Assembly: GCF_023634845.1 (NCBI RefSeq)
Contig: NZ_JAMLJL010000004.1
Location: 1 to 64,000 of the forward strand
Direction: 5' to 3'
DNA: 64,000 bases
Source: Flavobacterium amniphilum
Lineage (GTDB): Bacteria; Bacteroidota; Bacteroidia; Flavobacteriales; Flavobacteriaceae
Below are positions 16,855 to 24,902 of this stretch, one piece after another; position 1 is the stretch's first letter; the number at the start of each line of letters is the position of its first letter. The notes beneath the pieces are model-generated. The model was not told the origin of the DNA and did no database searches. It worked only from the letters and a program-made list of their open reading frames with translations. Made by a program: the position numbers and the translations under genes.

Positions 16855-16944
16855 TAGCTATTTCCCGCTATCCGTTCTATCTTTTTACGCAGGCTTCGAG
16901 AGCCTCAGCCGCCGTAAAAAGGATGCCACTGCTATCGGGGCTAG
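16855..16944 (-). ncRNA. Structured RNA element, Flavo-1-like, copy B
   Basis: Homologue of the element at 5428-5514 on the opposite strand. Minus-strand order: CTAGCCCCGATAG, GGCATCCTTTTTACG, GGCTGAGGCTCTCG, CGTAAAAAGATAG, GCGGGAAATAGCTA. The central hairpin uses ACG/CGT where copy A uses CCGG/CCGG, and the outer pair is CCCG/CGGG for CCTG/CAGG, so base-pairing is kept while sequence differs. It lies between divergent genes, in the sense direction of ppk2, 31 bp before its start. Confidence 0.6.
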
Positions 16945-16960
16945 GCCTTATCGTAAATAT

Positions 16961-17788
16961 ATGGAAAAAATTCAACTTATTGCTTTTCTTACCATTCAGG
17001 GCATCGGTGCCGCATCAGGATTGGTATTTCACAACAATTCATTATTTATTGTCAGTGACAATTCCGGTTATTTGTTTGAACAAAAACTGGATTCACCTCA
17101 ATTAATAAAACATTCACTGGTAAAAGACGCATCAGTCAATATTGAAAAAAAACGGAAACCTGATTTTGAAGCCATAACCATAAAAAATAATAAACTTCAC
17201 ATATTCGGTTCCGGTTCTACAACAAACCGGAACCGCATGATGGCTTTCAACCTGTCAACAAATCAGGCAATTGAAAATGATTTTTCAGAAATCTATCAAA
17301 AATTAAAAAATCAGGCGCATATTTCTGACGACGACCTGAATATTGAAGGCGCTTTGTATTTGAATGGCAATTTGCATTTATTCCAACGCGGAAACGGCCT
17401 GAATGCACAAAACGGAATTTTCATAATTGATTCAAATCAAAACATACAATACCACCCAATAAAGCTGCCCAAAATCAAACATGTTGAAACCAGTTTTACA
17501 GATGCCATCGTGTTTGAAAATAAAATTTATTTTCTGGCAGCAGCCGAAGACACCGTATCGACCTATGAAGATGGTGAAGTTCTGGGAACCATTATGGGAG
17601 TAATGAATTCTAAAACATTTGAAATTGAAAAAACAATTCAGTTGTCACCTACACACAAACTGGAAGGATTAACACTATTTGAAAAACAAGGCGACGACCT
17701 TACTTTTCTTCTTTGTGAAGACAATGACACAGAAGATTTGAATGCCACCATCTATAAACTGAAAATAAATTTTAAAAAATTTCAATAG
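16961..17788 (+). CDS. DUF6929-like beta-propeller protein
   Basis: A 275-residue cytoplasmic protein without a signal peptide. Repeating strands such as ASGLVFHNNSLFIVSDNSGYLFEQ (SGLVFHNNSLFIVSDNSGYL shown) and NIEGALYLNGNLHLFQRGNG suggest a beta-propeller. I believe that it matches DUF6929, a family seen in Bacteroidota next to unrelated genes, but the number is from memory. Function unknown. It is divergent from ppk2 with the Flavo-1-like element between them. Confidence 0.6.
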   Translation: MEKIQLIAFLTIQGIGAASGLVFHNNSLFIVSDNSGYLFEQKLDSPQLIKHSLVKDASVNIEKKRKPDFEAITIKNNKLHIFGSGSTTNRNRMMAFNLSTNQAIENDFSEIYQKLKNQAHISDDDLNIEGALYLNGNLHLFQRGNGLNAQNGIFIIDSNQNIQYHPIKLPKIKHVETSFTDAIVFENKIYFLAAAEDTVSTYEDGEVLGTIMGVMNSKTFEIEKTIQLSPTHKLEGLTLFEKQGDDLTFLLCEDNDTEDLNATIYKLKINFKKFQ

Positions 17789-17833
17789 CTTCCCAACCTT
17801 TTTATAAAAACTGTTCTCTTTAGTATAAAGACA

Positions 17834-18376
17834 TTGATTGTGATAGACGAAAAATTAATACAAGCCTGTAAAAAAATGCACCGTGACGCCCAGCGTCAGG
17901 TGTACGAAATCATGGCGCCCAAATTATACCGGACTTGTAAACGGTACCTCAAAAAAGAGGAAGAAATAGAAGAAGTACTTGCTGATGCCTTTTATACCAT
18001 TTTCACCAAAATGGATCAATTAAAGGAAGCGGGCGCTTTTGAAGCATGGGCCAGAAAAATAACAGTGAATCACTGCTTGTATCAATTGCGCAAGAATGTA
18101 AATTTCAACCTATACCTGGAAGATACCAAATTGCAGATACAGCCACAAAGTGCAGAGGAAACACCTTTGGAAGAAGAAGATTTGCTCAAATTACTCAATT
18201 ACATCCCGGAAGGATGCAAAACGGTTTTCAATCTGTTTGTAATTGAAGGATACGGACATAAAGAAATTGCTGCCATGCTGAATATTTCAGAAGGTACATC
18301 AAAATCACAATTGAATGCAGCAAAAACCAAATTGAAGGACTTGATCAACAATTTGTATTATCAACAAGCAAGATAA
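17834..18376 (+). CDS. ECF sigma-70 factor
   Basis: A 180-residue ECF sigma factor. Region 2 (about 20-90) has QVYEIMAPKLYRTCKRYLKK and ADAFYTIFTKM; region 4 (about 125-175) has FNLFVIEGYGHKEIAAMLNISEGTSKSQL, the HTH (GYGHKEIAAMLNISEGTSKS). The start is a TTG at 17834 (or GTG at 17840), because the first ATG at 17876 would cut into region 2. Non-ATG initiation here may limit expression. The gene is followed three bases later by its anti-sigma-like partner. Confidence 0.85.
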   Translation: MIVIDEKLIQACKKMHRDAQRQVYEIMAPKLYRTCKRYLKKEEEIEEVLADAFYTIFTKMDQLKEAGAFEAWARKITVNHCLYQLRKNVNFNLYLEDTKLQIQPQSAEETPLEEEDLLKLLNYIPEGCKTVFNLFVIEGYGHKEIAAMLNISEGTSKSQLNAAKTKLKDLINNLYYQQAR

Positions 18377-18379
18377 GTA

Positions 18380-19330
18380 ATGGAACATCAGGATAATATA
18401 TTCGAAAAGTTTAAAAAAGCGGCAGAAAATTCAGAATCGAACGACTTCCCGGGGTTGGAAAAAGTCTGGTCCCGTGTGGATGCGAAATTGAATACCCAAG
18501 CCTATCAAACACAGAAAAAAGCAAATTCAAGTTGGAAGAAATTTGCAGTAGCAGCATCGGTAGTGGTTGGAACCGCTTTTGCCTATCAGTTTTTTGGTTA
18601 CCGTCTTTTTAAAGAAGCAAAAATCAAACCAACAGTCGAAAGCACTGTCAAAGCTGTTGACCGGGTTAACAAACAATCCATAGATACAACTGTAGCCTCA
18701 AATGACACTATTGAAACAACAAAAGCAGTAACCATTGTAACTTCAAAAGAAGCTAAGAGAATTCTTGAAACACATGTTAATTCACTCAATCAGGTTGCAG
18801 TGAAAGAACCTTCCGGAAGTACTATAAAACACGATACAATTACACTTCTGAAACAAGCAGCAATCTCAAAAACGACTATTGAGACAGAGAAAAGAAATAC
18901 GGGAAGAATGCTTAGGGAAAAAGCGTTTCAGTCAACTGGGGTCAAACGCTATAAAATTGAGGATGATAACGAAGAAGAATATCCAATTAAACAGGAAACA
19001 ACCGAAAGTAAAAAAGTAACATTAAAAAAAGCTCCACCCTTAATTGTCGTTGACGGTAAAGTGGCCAAAACACTCAAAGACGCAGAAGAAGGTGAAACCA
19101 TCATGGAACTGGAAGAACCGTTATATATAGTAAACGGTGTCGAATACAGCGAAAAAGAAATGTTTGGTCCTAATCCAACATCACCTTATTACCCGTTAAA
19201 CAAGCAGGATATAGAATCAGTGGTGATATACGAAGGAAAAGAAGCTATTGAACGTTTTGGTCAGAAAGGTGCAAAAGGAGTTGTTATTGTCAGAACCAAA
19301 GACGGAAAACCTGCAGTTTTAAAAAAATAG
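18380..19330 (+). CDS. Anti-sigma factor with C-terminal TonB plug-like domain
   Basis: A 316-residue protein. The N-terminal about 50 residues are cytoplasmic and helical, followed by one TM helix (about 54-70). The middle is a long disordered Ser/Thr/Lys-rich periplasmic segment. The C-terminal about 90 residues carry two pieces that look like the plug of TonB-dependent receptors: PLIVVDGKV and IESVVIYEGKEAIERFGQKG followed by AKGVVIVRTK. Position after an ECF sigma gene and topology point to an anti-sigma factor. The plug-like tail could touch a receptor or the next gene's product directly. Confidence 0.7.
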   Translation: MEHQDNIFEKFKKAAENSESNDFPGLEKVWSRVDAKLNTQAYQTQKKANSSWKKFAVAASVVVGTAFAYQFFGYRLFKEAKIKPTVESTVKAVDRVNKQSIDTTVASNDTIETTKAVTIVTSKEAKRILETHVNSLNQVAVKEPSGSTIKHDTITLLKQAAISKTTIETEKRNTGRMLREKAFQSTGVKRYKIEDDNEEEYPIKQETTESKKVTLKKAPPLIVVDGKVAKTLKDAEEGETIMELEEPLYIVNGVEYSEKEMFGPNPTSPYYPLNKQDIESVVIYEGKEAIERFGQKGAKGVVIVRTKDGKPAVLKK

Positions 19331-19368
19331 GTTAAAAGAATCATTTCAAACATCTTAAAAAACAAACT

Positions 19369-19740
19369 ATGAATAACGCTAAATGTATTTCATCAGGTAT
19401 TCTTATGCTTTTTTGTTTTACATTATACGGTCAGAAAAATGGCTGTATCCCAAAAAATGTAGTAATGCGTTGTACATTATCCATACAATCTCAAAAAGAC
19501 ACTATATACACTCTAAATAATATTATTGTTGAAAAAAATACAATCAACAAATTAAACCCAGAAGATATAATCTCAAAAACGATTTTAGATAAGCAAAAAG
19601 GTTATGCATTATATGGATCACAGGGAAAAAATGGTGTAGTTATAATCAAAACCAAATTATCCAGACGGAAGATTACTAAAATAATCCGGGAGACGGAAGA
19701 AGGAACAAGAGCGGAAAAAATAATCGATACGATACAATAA
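19369..19740 (+). CDS. Exported TonB plug-like small protein
   Basis: A 123-residue protein with a signal peptide (about 1-20) and no barrel. The core (about 40-105) repeats the plug-like signature of the previous gene: IISKTILDKQKGYALYGSQG then KNGVVIIKTK, matching IESVVIYEGKEAIERFGQKG then AKGVVIVRTK. It is therefore a free plug-like domain encoded next to an anti-sigma factor with the same domain. It probably belongs to the same transcript (39-bp gap). Function unknown; mimicry or competition for a receptor-plug binding site is one idea. Confidence 0.65.
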   Translation: MNNAKCISSGILMLFCFTLYGQKNGCIPKNVVMRCTLSIQSQKDTIYTLNNIIVEKNTINKLNPEDIISKTILDKQKGYALYGSQGKNGVVIIKTKLSRRKITKIIRETEEGTRAEKIIDTIQ

Positions 19741-19840
19741 CATTAAAATCTGATTACAATACAAAACATCATAAAGCAAATAATGTTTCATAGTGTGTTT
19801 TTTGTTTGGTTGTAAACTCTGGATCTCCGGGGTTTGCTTT

Positions 19841-20914
19841 TTAAAACCTTATGAATACTTTGGTTCCTTCATCCGGAATACTTTCAAAATCAATTGTACA
19901 GCCGTTCAGTTCGGCGAAGCATATGACCAACTGCAACCCCATTCCGATACCTTTTTCATTTTCTGTCCCATTAGTTGAACTACAGTTATTCTCTTTAATA
20001 CTATTGATTTTTTCTTCAGACATTCCAACTCCAGAATCCTGAACAACCAATGCATTATCTTTGTAATATATCGATATATCACCACCGGTTGGTGTAAATT
20101 TAATGGCATTGGACAGTAAGTTTCGGATGATGACCGTCATAATTTCCAAATCACAGTCTTTGGTTGAAAAACCTTGTAAATTAATTTGCACATTTATGCT
20201 TTTGTTCTGGATCATGCTGCTGTAACAATCAACAACATTCCGGGCCAGTCTTTGATAATCAATGGCAATGGGAACTATCGAAATCGTGTTAAAATTAAGT
20301 CTCGTCCAATTAAGTATTGTTTCAATCATCCCCAGCAGCAAGTTGGACTCCTGGTAGATTACTTTGACCATTTCCTTGAACTCTTCATTTGTGATATCAT
20401 TTTCTGTCACCATGGAAGAAATAGCAGACAGATTAGCGATGGGATTTCTCAGGTCATGACCTAAAATGGAAAGCATCCGTTCGTTATTGTGATTGATATC
20501 GGTTAATTTTTGCTGCAGAATAACCTCATTGTTGATATCGACAAAAGCAAGAACGAAAAAGTTTTCCATGAAGAACGTTTTGACTTCGTACCATTTTTCA
20601 TCTCTGTCTTTAGGTTTTAAACGGACTTTGATTTTGACTTCTTTTTCGTTATTTATGATGGCTTTCTCAATCTTCTCATTCCATACCTGTCTGATTTCGT
20701 TGCGGTAATTTTCGTCAGGGTACAACAATTCGTACCAGGTATCCACATCGGGTATATCCTGAACAGTATAGCCAAATTCCTTCACCAGATTTTCATTAAA
20801 GAACAAGCTTTCGAAACTCGTATCATGTGTTTCGATTTCTGTAATGATAAACGGATAAGGTAAAAAATTGGCTACTTTTATGACATCTTCTTTTGACTTA
20901 AAAATAGGCTCCAT
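19841..20914 (-). CDS. PAS-domain sensor histidine kinase
   Basis: A 357-residue soluble kinase. A PAS-like domain (about 15-135) with EFGYTVQDIPDVDTWYELLYPDE (DVDTWYELLYPDE shown), then HisKA with LGHDLRNPIA and phospho-acceptor His153, then HATPase with DSGVGM and GIGMGLQLV. No TM segment, so a cytoplasmic signal is sensed. No response regulator is adjacent, making it an orphan here. It is transcribed convergently to the plug-like gene. Confidence 0.85.
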   Translation of the reverse strand: MEPIFKSKEDVIKVANFLPYPFIITEIETHDTSFESLFFNENLVKEFGYTVQDIPDVDTWYELLYPDENYRNEIRQVWNEKIEKAIINNEKEVKIKVRLKPKDRDEKWYEVKTFFMENFFVLAFVDINNEVILQQKLTDINHNNERMLSILGHDLRNPIANLSAISSMVTENDITNEEFKEMVKVIYQESNLLLGMIETILNWTRLNFNTISIVPIAIDYQRLARNVVDCYSSMIQNKSINVQINLQGFSTKDCDLEIMTVIIRNLLSNAIKFTPTGGDISIYYKDNALVVQDSGVGMSEEKINSIKENNCSSTNGTENEKGIGMGLQLVICFAELNGCTIDFESIPDEGTKVFIRF

Positions 20915-21032
20915 AACTATTTTTCAAAAACTCCATTCTAAAATTAGTGATAATTCCTATAAATGGAAAAGAATCAAGTTATGATACCCACTTAAACGAC
21001 TAAAAGCAATTTGATACTGATAACCTTACAAA

Positions 21033-21068
21033 ATAAAAGGGACAAACCATAGAATTTGTCCCTTTTCG
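21033..21068 (-). terminator. Terminator after the ABC-F gene
   Basis: AAAAGGGACAAA (21035-21046) pairs perfectly with TTTGTCCCTTTT (21055-21066), 12 bp. On the minus strand it is followed by TTTTATTTTG, a U-rich tail, 19 bp after the ABC-F stop. Confidence 0.8.
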
Positions 21069-21086
21069 TTATTTGTTATTTATCTA

Positions 21087-22721
21087 TTATTTTTCAATTT
21101 CTTTCAGGTTTTCCATCTTTTTGTATGCCAGGAATCCTTTGATGTCTTCGAAATGTTCTCTTACCCGTTTGTGACCAAATTCGAAAACCTTTTCAGCAAG
21201 ACCGTCAAGGAAATCACGGTCGTGGGAAACAAGGATCAAAGTTCCGTCGAAGTCTTTCAAAGCATCTTTGATGATGTCTTTGGTTTTCATGTCCAAGTGG
21301 TTTGTAGGCTCATCCAGAATCAGGACATTCACCGGTTCCAACAATAATTTGATCATAGCCAGACGGGTTTTCTCACCTCCCGAAAGTACTTTAACTTTCT
21401 TCTGGATATCATCCCCTTTGAACATGAAGGCACCTAAAATATTTTTAATCTGTGTACGGATGTCACCTTCGGCAATGCGGTCGATGGTTTCAAAGATGGT
21501 TGCTTCACCGTCTAATAAGGCAGCCTGGTTTTGGGCAAAGTAACCTATTTGCGAATTGTGTCCAATCTCCAGCTTACCGCCGTTAAAACCGATTTCTTTC
21601 ATGATCGCTTTGATCATGGTTGATTTACCTTCACCGTTTTTACCAACGAAAGCCACTTTTTGACCACGTTCGATTACCATACTGGCATTATTGAACACCA
21701 CATGATCTCCATATGATTTAGACAATTCTTCCACGACGACAGGATATTGACCTGAACGCGGTGAAGGAGGAAATTTTAATTTCAAAGCAGAAGTATCTAC
21801 CTCATCAACTTCAATAGGAACAATTTTTTCTAACATACGCACACGTGACTGCACTTGTTCCGTCTTTGAGAAAGTTCCTCTAAAACGTTCAATAAAAGCC
21901 TGATTATCGGCGATGAACTTTTGTTGTTCGTCGTACGCTTTCTGTTGGTGAACCCTTCTGTCTTTACGCAATTCGAGGTAATCCGTATACTTCGCTTTAT
22001 AATCATAAATACGTCCCATGGTTACTTCAATGGTACGGTTCGTAATGTTATCGACAAAGGCACGGTCGTGCGAAATGACCATAACCGCTTTGGCCTGAGT
22101 GATCAAAAACTCCTCCAGCCATTGGATACTTTCCATGTCCAGGTGGTTTGTAGGCTCATCCAAAAGAATCAAATCCGGTTTTTTCAAAAGGATTTTGGCC
22201 AATTCGATACGCATTCTCCAACCTCCTGAGAATTCAGAAGTCTTACGGGTAAAATCTTCTCTTTCGAAACCTAAACCTTTTAATACTTTTTCAACTTCAG
22301 CTTCGTAATTCACTTCTTCGATTGAATAGAATTTTTCGGAAAGTTCAGAAACACGTTCAATCAACTTCATGTACGCATCACTTTCATAATCGGTACGGAT
22401 CGTTAATTGCTCGTTGATATCATCAATTTCGGCTTTCATCCCCAACACAGCGGCAAAAGCTTTAGAAGCTTCTTCCATAACAGTTGAATCATCATTTAAC
22501 AACAAATGCTGCGGTAAGTAAGCAATTACAGCATCACTTGGAGCCGAAATACCACCGCGTGACGGTTTGTTTTCACCGGCAACAATTTTCAACAAAGTCG
22601 ATTTACCCGCTCCGTTTTTACCCATAAGGGCAATTTTGTCATTTTCATTAATTGCAAAAGTAACGTCACTAAAAAGTGTTGTTCCGCCAAATTCAACGGC
22701 GATATCATTTACTGTAATCAT
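21087..22721 (-). CDS. ABC-F ATPase (ribosome-associated, YbiT-like)
   Basis: A 544-residue protein with two ABC domains and no membrane part. Walker A GKNGAGKST (about 36) and GKNGEGKST (about 352), signatures FSGGWRMRIELAK and LSGGEKTRLAMIK, and Walker B LLDEPTNHLD in each half. The interdomain linker (about 240-290) is charged and helical, the ABC-F hallmark. ABC-F proteins act on the ribosome, in translation rescue or antibiotic protection. The closest type by length and linker is YbiT; no resistance phenotype can be inferred. Confidence 0.87.
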   Translation of the reverse strand: MITVNDIAVEFGGTTLFSDVTFAINENDKIALMGKNGAGKSTLLKIVAGENKPSRGGISAPSDAVIAYLPQHLLLNDDSTVMEEASKAFAAVLGMKAEIDDINEQLTIRTDYESDAYMKLIERVSELSEKFYSIEEVNYEAEVEKVLKGLGFEREDFTRKTSEFSGGWRMRIELAKILLKKPDLILLDEPTNHLDMESIQWLEEFLITQAKAVMVISHDRAFVDNITNRTIEVTMGRIYDYKAKYTDYLELRKDRRVHQQKAYDEQQKFIADNQAFIERFRGTFSKTEQVQSRVRMLEKIVPIEVDEVDTSALKLKFPPSPRSGQYPVVVEELSKSYGDHVVFNNASMVIERGQKVAFVGKNGEGKSTMIKAIMKEIGFNGGKLEIGHNSQIGYFAQNQAALLDGEATIFETIDRIAEGDIRTQIKNILGAFMFKGDDIQKKVKVLSGGEKTRLAMIKLLLEPVNVLILDEPTNHLDMKTKDIIKDALKDFDGTLILVSHDRDFLDGLAEKVFEFGHKRVREHFEDIKGFLAYKKMENLKEIEK

Positions 22722-22794
22722 TTTTCCAGACTGTTAGATTGATAGATTGTCAGATTAATGGATGGTCTGACAAGCTGAATTTTGAAGGTGCAAA

Positions 22795-22862
22795 GATAGT
22801 TTTTTTAGTAATTAGTAACTAGTGATTAGTGAAGAGTAATTAGTGACTGGTAGTTAGTGATT
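22795..22862. repeat. Degenerate TTAGTGAC-type short repeats
   Basis: About eight imperfect copies of TTAGTGA/TAGTAA/TAGTGAC in tandem fill the gap between the ABC-F start and the hydrolase gene and run into that gene's stop codon (22854). It is low-complexity DNA; a similar scrap (TTAGTGACTGGTTAGT) is at 26601. Confidence 0.5.
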
Positions 22863-23660
22863 GTCAATTAGTTTTTTTAGTTCTTCTTGATACTTTATAT
22901 TATCGTTCATACCCAGATGACCTTGGTCTTCCAACAGAAAGAGTTTGTCGGATTTCTTTAAATATTGCTGTAGCTTTTCCGAATTTGCGGCAGCAATCAT
23001 TTGGTCATCAACACCATGGAAGATTGTAATTTGTGATTTCGTTTTACCGATGTATTGATTGGTAGCAAAATCGAACTTTTTAAGAAAATCAGGAAAGAAA
23101 GGTGCTTTTTCGCGGGTTAATTCCAGAAAATTAAAATAGGGAGCCTGCAAAATCAATTGGTTGGGATGGTATTTTGAAGCCAGGAATGTGGCAGGACCAG
23201 TTCCGATGGAATAACCAATGACAATTACATTTTCATACCCTTTGCTTATCTTTTCATACACCAGACTGGCATCGTTTAAAACCTGTTTGCTGTTTTCGAC
23301 AGCGCCGTCACTTTTTCCGAAACCGCGGTAATCCATGATAAAAAAATCATAGCCCAGATTTGTATACTGATTGGCGATTTTGCCCCAGGTATCGAGGGCA
23401 CCGGCATTTCCGTGCAGGTAAAAAACCAAGCCTTTTGGGGCATTTGCTTTAAACAACAAGCCATGGATATTTGTATTTGCTTCAACGGGCGTATTGATTT
23501 CGGTGAAGTCACCGTCAAAATCAAAGGAGTAATTCTTGTCCAGTTTATAATGTATGAAAACCATTTCCTGCTGATTGAAGTAGACATAGGAAACATATAA
23601 CAAATACAGTCCGCCAAACAAAACGGTCAAAGACAATAGAATAAATCGGATTAATTTCAT
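22854..23660 (-). CDS. Membrane-anchored alpha/beta-hydrolase (FrsA/BEM46-like)
   Basis: A 268-residue serine hydrolase with an N-terminal TM anchor (about 7-27). Oxyanion segment LHGNAG (about 83), nucleophile elbow GYSIGT, later HGVDDQMI (acid) and a final DQGHLGMND (His). This is the YqkD/BEM46 or ABHD13-like hydrolase group of unknown substrate. The C-terminal codons lie within the degenerate repeat. The 21/42-bp array starts 52 bp upstream of its start, so promoter elements and the array are close. Confidence 0.78.
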   Translation of the reverse strand: MKLIRFILLSLTVLFGGLYLLYVSYVYFNQQEMVFIHYKLDKNYSFDFDGDFTEINTPVEANTNIHGLLFKANAPKGLVFYLHGNAGALDTWGKIANQYTNLGYDFFIMDYRGFGKSDGAVENSKQVLNDASLVYEKISKGYENVIVIGYSIGTGPATFLASKYHPNQLILQAPYFNFLELTREKAPFFPDFLKKFDFATNQYIGKTKSQITIFHGVDDQMIAAANSEKLQQYLKKSDKLFLLEDQGHLGMNDNIKYQEELKKLIDNH

Positions 23661-23711
23661 TGGTAATTTTAAAAAAATAAAAGTACTTAAAAATAAATAC
23701 TAAATAATGTT

Positions 23712-23942
23712 GGCTGTACAATAAAACATATTGGCTCCACAAGCAGCAATATTAACTTCACAATAGACAACAGAGGCTTCACAAGCAGCAATATTGACTT
23801 CACAATAGACAACAGAGGCTCCACAAGCAGCAATATTGACTTCACAATAGACAACAGAGGCTCCACAAGCAGCAATATTGACTTCACAATAGACAACAGA
23901 GGCTCCACAAGCAATAATAGAGGCTCCACAAGCAGCAATATT
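23712..23942. repeat. Tandem array, 11 units of 21 bp in a 42-bp higher-order pattern
   Basis: Two alternating 21-mers, GGCTCCACAAGCAGCAATATT and GACTTCACAATAGACAACAGA, make a 42-bp repeat; the units quoted are 21 bases each, so only their first 20 should be taken as read here: GGCTCCACAAGCAGCAATAT and GACTTCACAATAGACAACAG. The first unit is divergent and the second-last has a replaced end. No spacers, so not CRISPR. It lies between two minus-strand genes. The period matches the arrays at 190 and 49385, though the sequence does not. Confidence 0.95.
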
Positions 23943-23960
23943 AACTCTCGACCCTATTAA

Positions 23961-23990
23961 ATTAAAAAAGCTACCCTAAAGTAGCTTCTA
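23961..23990 (-). terminator. Terminator after the NtrC-like/DEAD/DUF2007 operon
   Basis: AAGCTAC (23968-23974) pairs with GTAGCTT (23981-23987). On the minus strand the stem is followed by TTTTAATTTAAT. It lies 46 bp past the DUF2007 stop codon. Confidence 0.7.
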
Positions 23991-24035
23991 ATAATTGAAT
24001 TGATTTTGTATTTCCTTTGAAACAGCAATAAAGGT

Positions 24036-24257
24036 TTAGCAAATCCTCAGATTTAAAGCACTTGCAATTTCTTTGGCCTTCTCCATATCTGCCTGCGCAA
24101 CATACACATCGACGGTTTGGTTAAAAATTCCGAAGCCTGCAGAAATGGCTGACTGCACATTGTTTTTGGTCCAGCTCGCTATGCCTTCATCCTCCAGTTT
24201 AACCTGTAACGCCTGCGCGAGGATTTCACTTCCCGAAAAGATTTTCTCTGATTCCAT
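24036..24257 (-). CDS. DUF2007-like small protein
   Basis: A 73-residue protein of the DUF2007 (putative signal-transducing) type: SEILAQALQVKLEDEGI at the N-terminus and YVAQADMEKAKEIASAL near the C-terminus, a ferredoxin-like betaalphabeta layout. Two bases separate it from the DEAD-box-like gene upstream, so the two are coupled. Last gene of a three-gene operon with an NtrC-like regulator. Function unknown. Confidence 0.75.
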   Translation of the reverse strand: MESEKIFSGSEILAQALQVKLEDEGIASWTKNNVQSAISAGFGIFNQTVDVYVAQADMEKAKEIASALNLRIC

Positions 24258-24259
24258 TT

Positions 24260-24895
24260 CTATTCTTCTTCGTCTTCTTCATAATCATCGACTCCGAAAA
24301 GGAACGGTTCGATCATGATTTTATCGGCCATTACCTCCACCCTTTCTGTCAATTCTGCCGAAAAAAACAAGCGCTGTGTTTTTTCCACACTCAATGAAAG
24401 GCGTTGGATAATTGGTTCGTGTCTTAATTTGAAGATTTCATTAGCATCATCCACCACAAAAATCTTAACCGTATTCATGTTAAAACCGGCTGAAGAAAAC
24501 ATGGCATTGATTTTATTGGGTGTTCCGATCAGGACATCCATACCGGCCGAGATGATATTTTTCTCTTCGTCGATATCTGTTTTGTCATTTACCCCAATTA
24601 CTCTAAGATTAGAGTACTTCCCGAATTTTTCGAATAGCTCCACCATTTCGAGTACTGCTTCTTTATCATTTACGACAATTAAAGCACGGGTAGATTCACC
24701 TTGTGGCTTTTCCAGTTTTTGGATAACGGTATAAGCGATGGTTGTTGATTTACCTTCACCATCCGGCATAATCACAACTGCATCGGCACCACTTTTCAGG
24801 GTACCCCAGCAATCTGCCTGCACATCTGTTGGATCTGTCAGACCGCATTCGACCAAGGCTTGTTGAAGATTTTGATTTATTTTTTTTAACTGCAT
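24260..24895 (-). CDS. Single-lobe, degenerate DEAD-box-like protein
   Basis: A 211-residue protein covering only the first RecA lobe of a DEAD-box helicase: a Q-motif-like start, Walker A as MPDGEGKST, GTPNKI (motif Ib-like), DEAD replaced by VVDDANE, and SAT replaced by SAE. No helicase C lobe follows; the ORF ends in an acidic tail and runs straight into DUF2007. The catalytic signatures are altered but not random, so this looks like a conserved non-helicase RNA- or nucleotide-binding protein, not a fresh pseudogene. Clean stop and coupling to both neighbours support a real gene. Confidence 0.75.
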   Translation of the reverse strand: MQLKKINQNLQQALVECGLTDPTDVQADCWGTLKSGADAVVIMPDGEGKSTTIAYTVIQKLEKPQGESTRALIVVNDKEAVLEMVELFEKFGKYSNLRVIGVNDKTDIDEEKNIISAGMDVLIGTPNKINAMFSSAGFNMNTVKIFVVDDANEIFKLRHEPIIQRLSLSVEKTQRLFFSAELTERVEVMADKIMIEPFLFGVDDYEEDEEE

Positions 24896-24902
24896 ATTAC
24901 TT

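Noticed and set aside
16815-17105. 96-residue ORF spanning the Flavo-1-like element
   Set aside because: It overlaps the structured RNA and the propeller gene, with no conserved sequence.
23687-23938. 83-residue Leu/Val/Pro-rich ORF over the second array
   Set aside because: Follows from the tandem repeat; no conserved domain and no leader signals.
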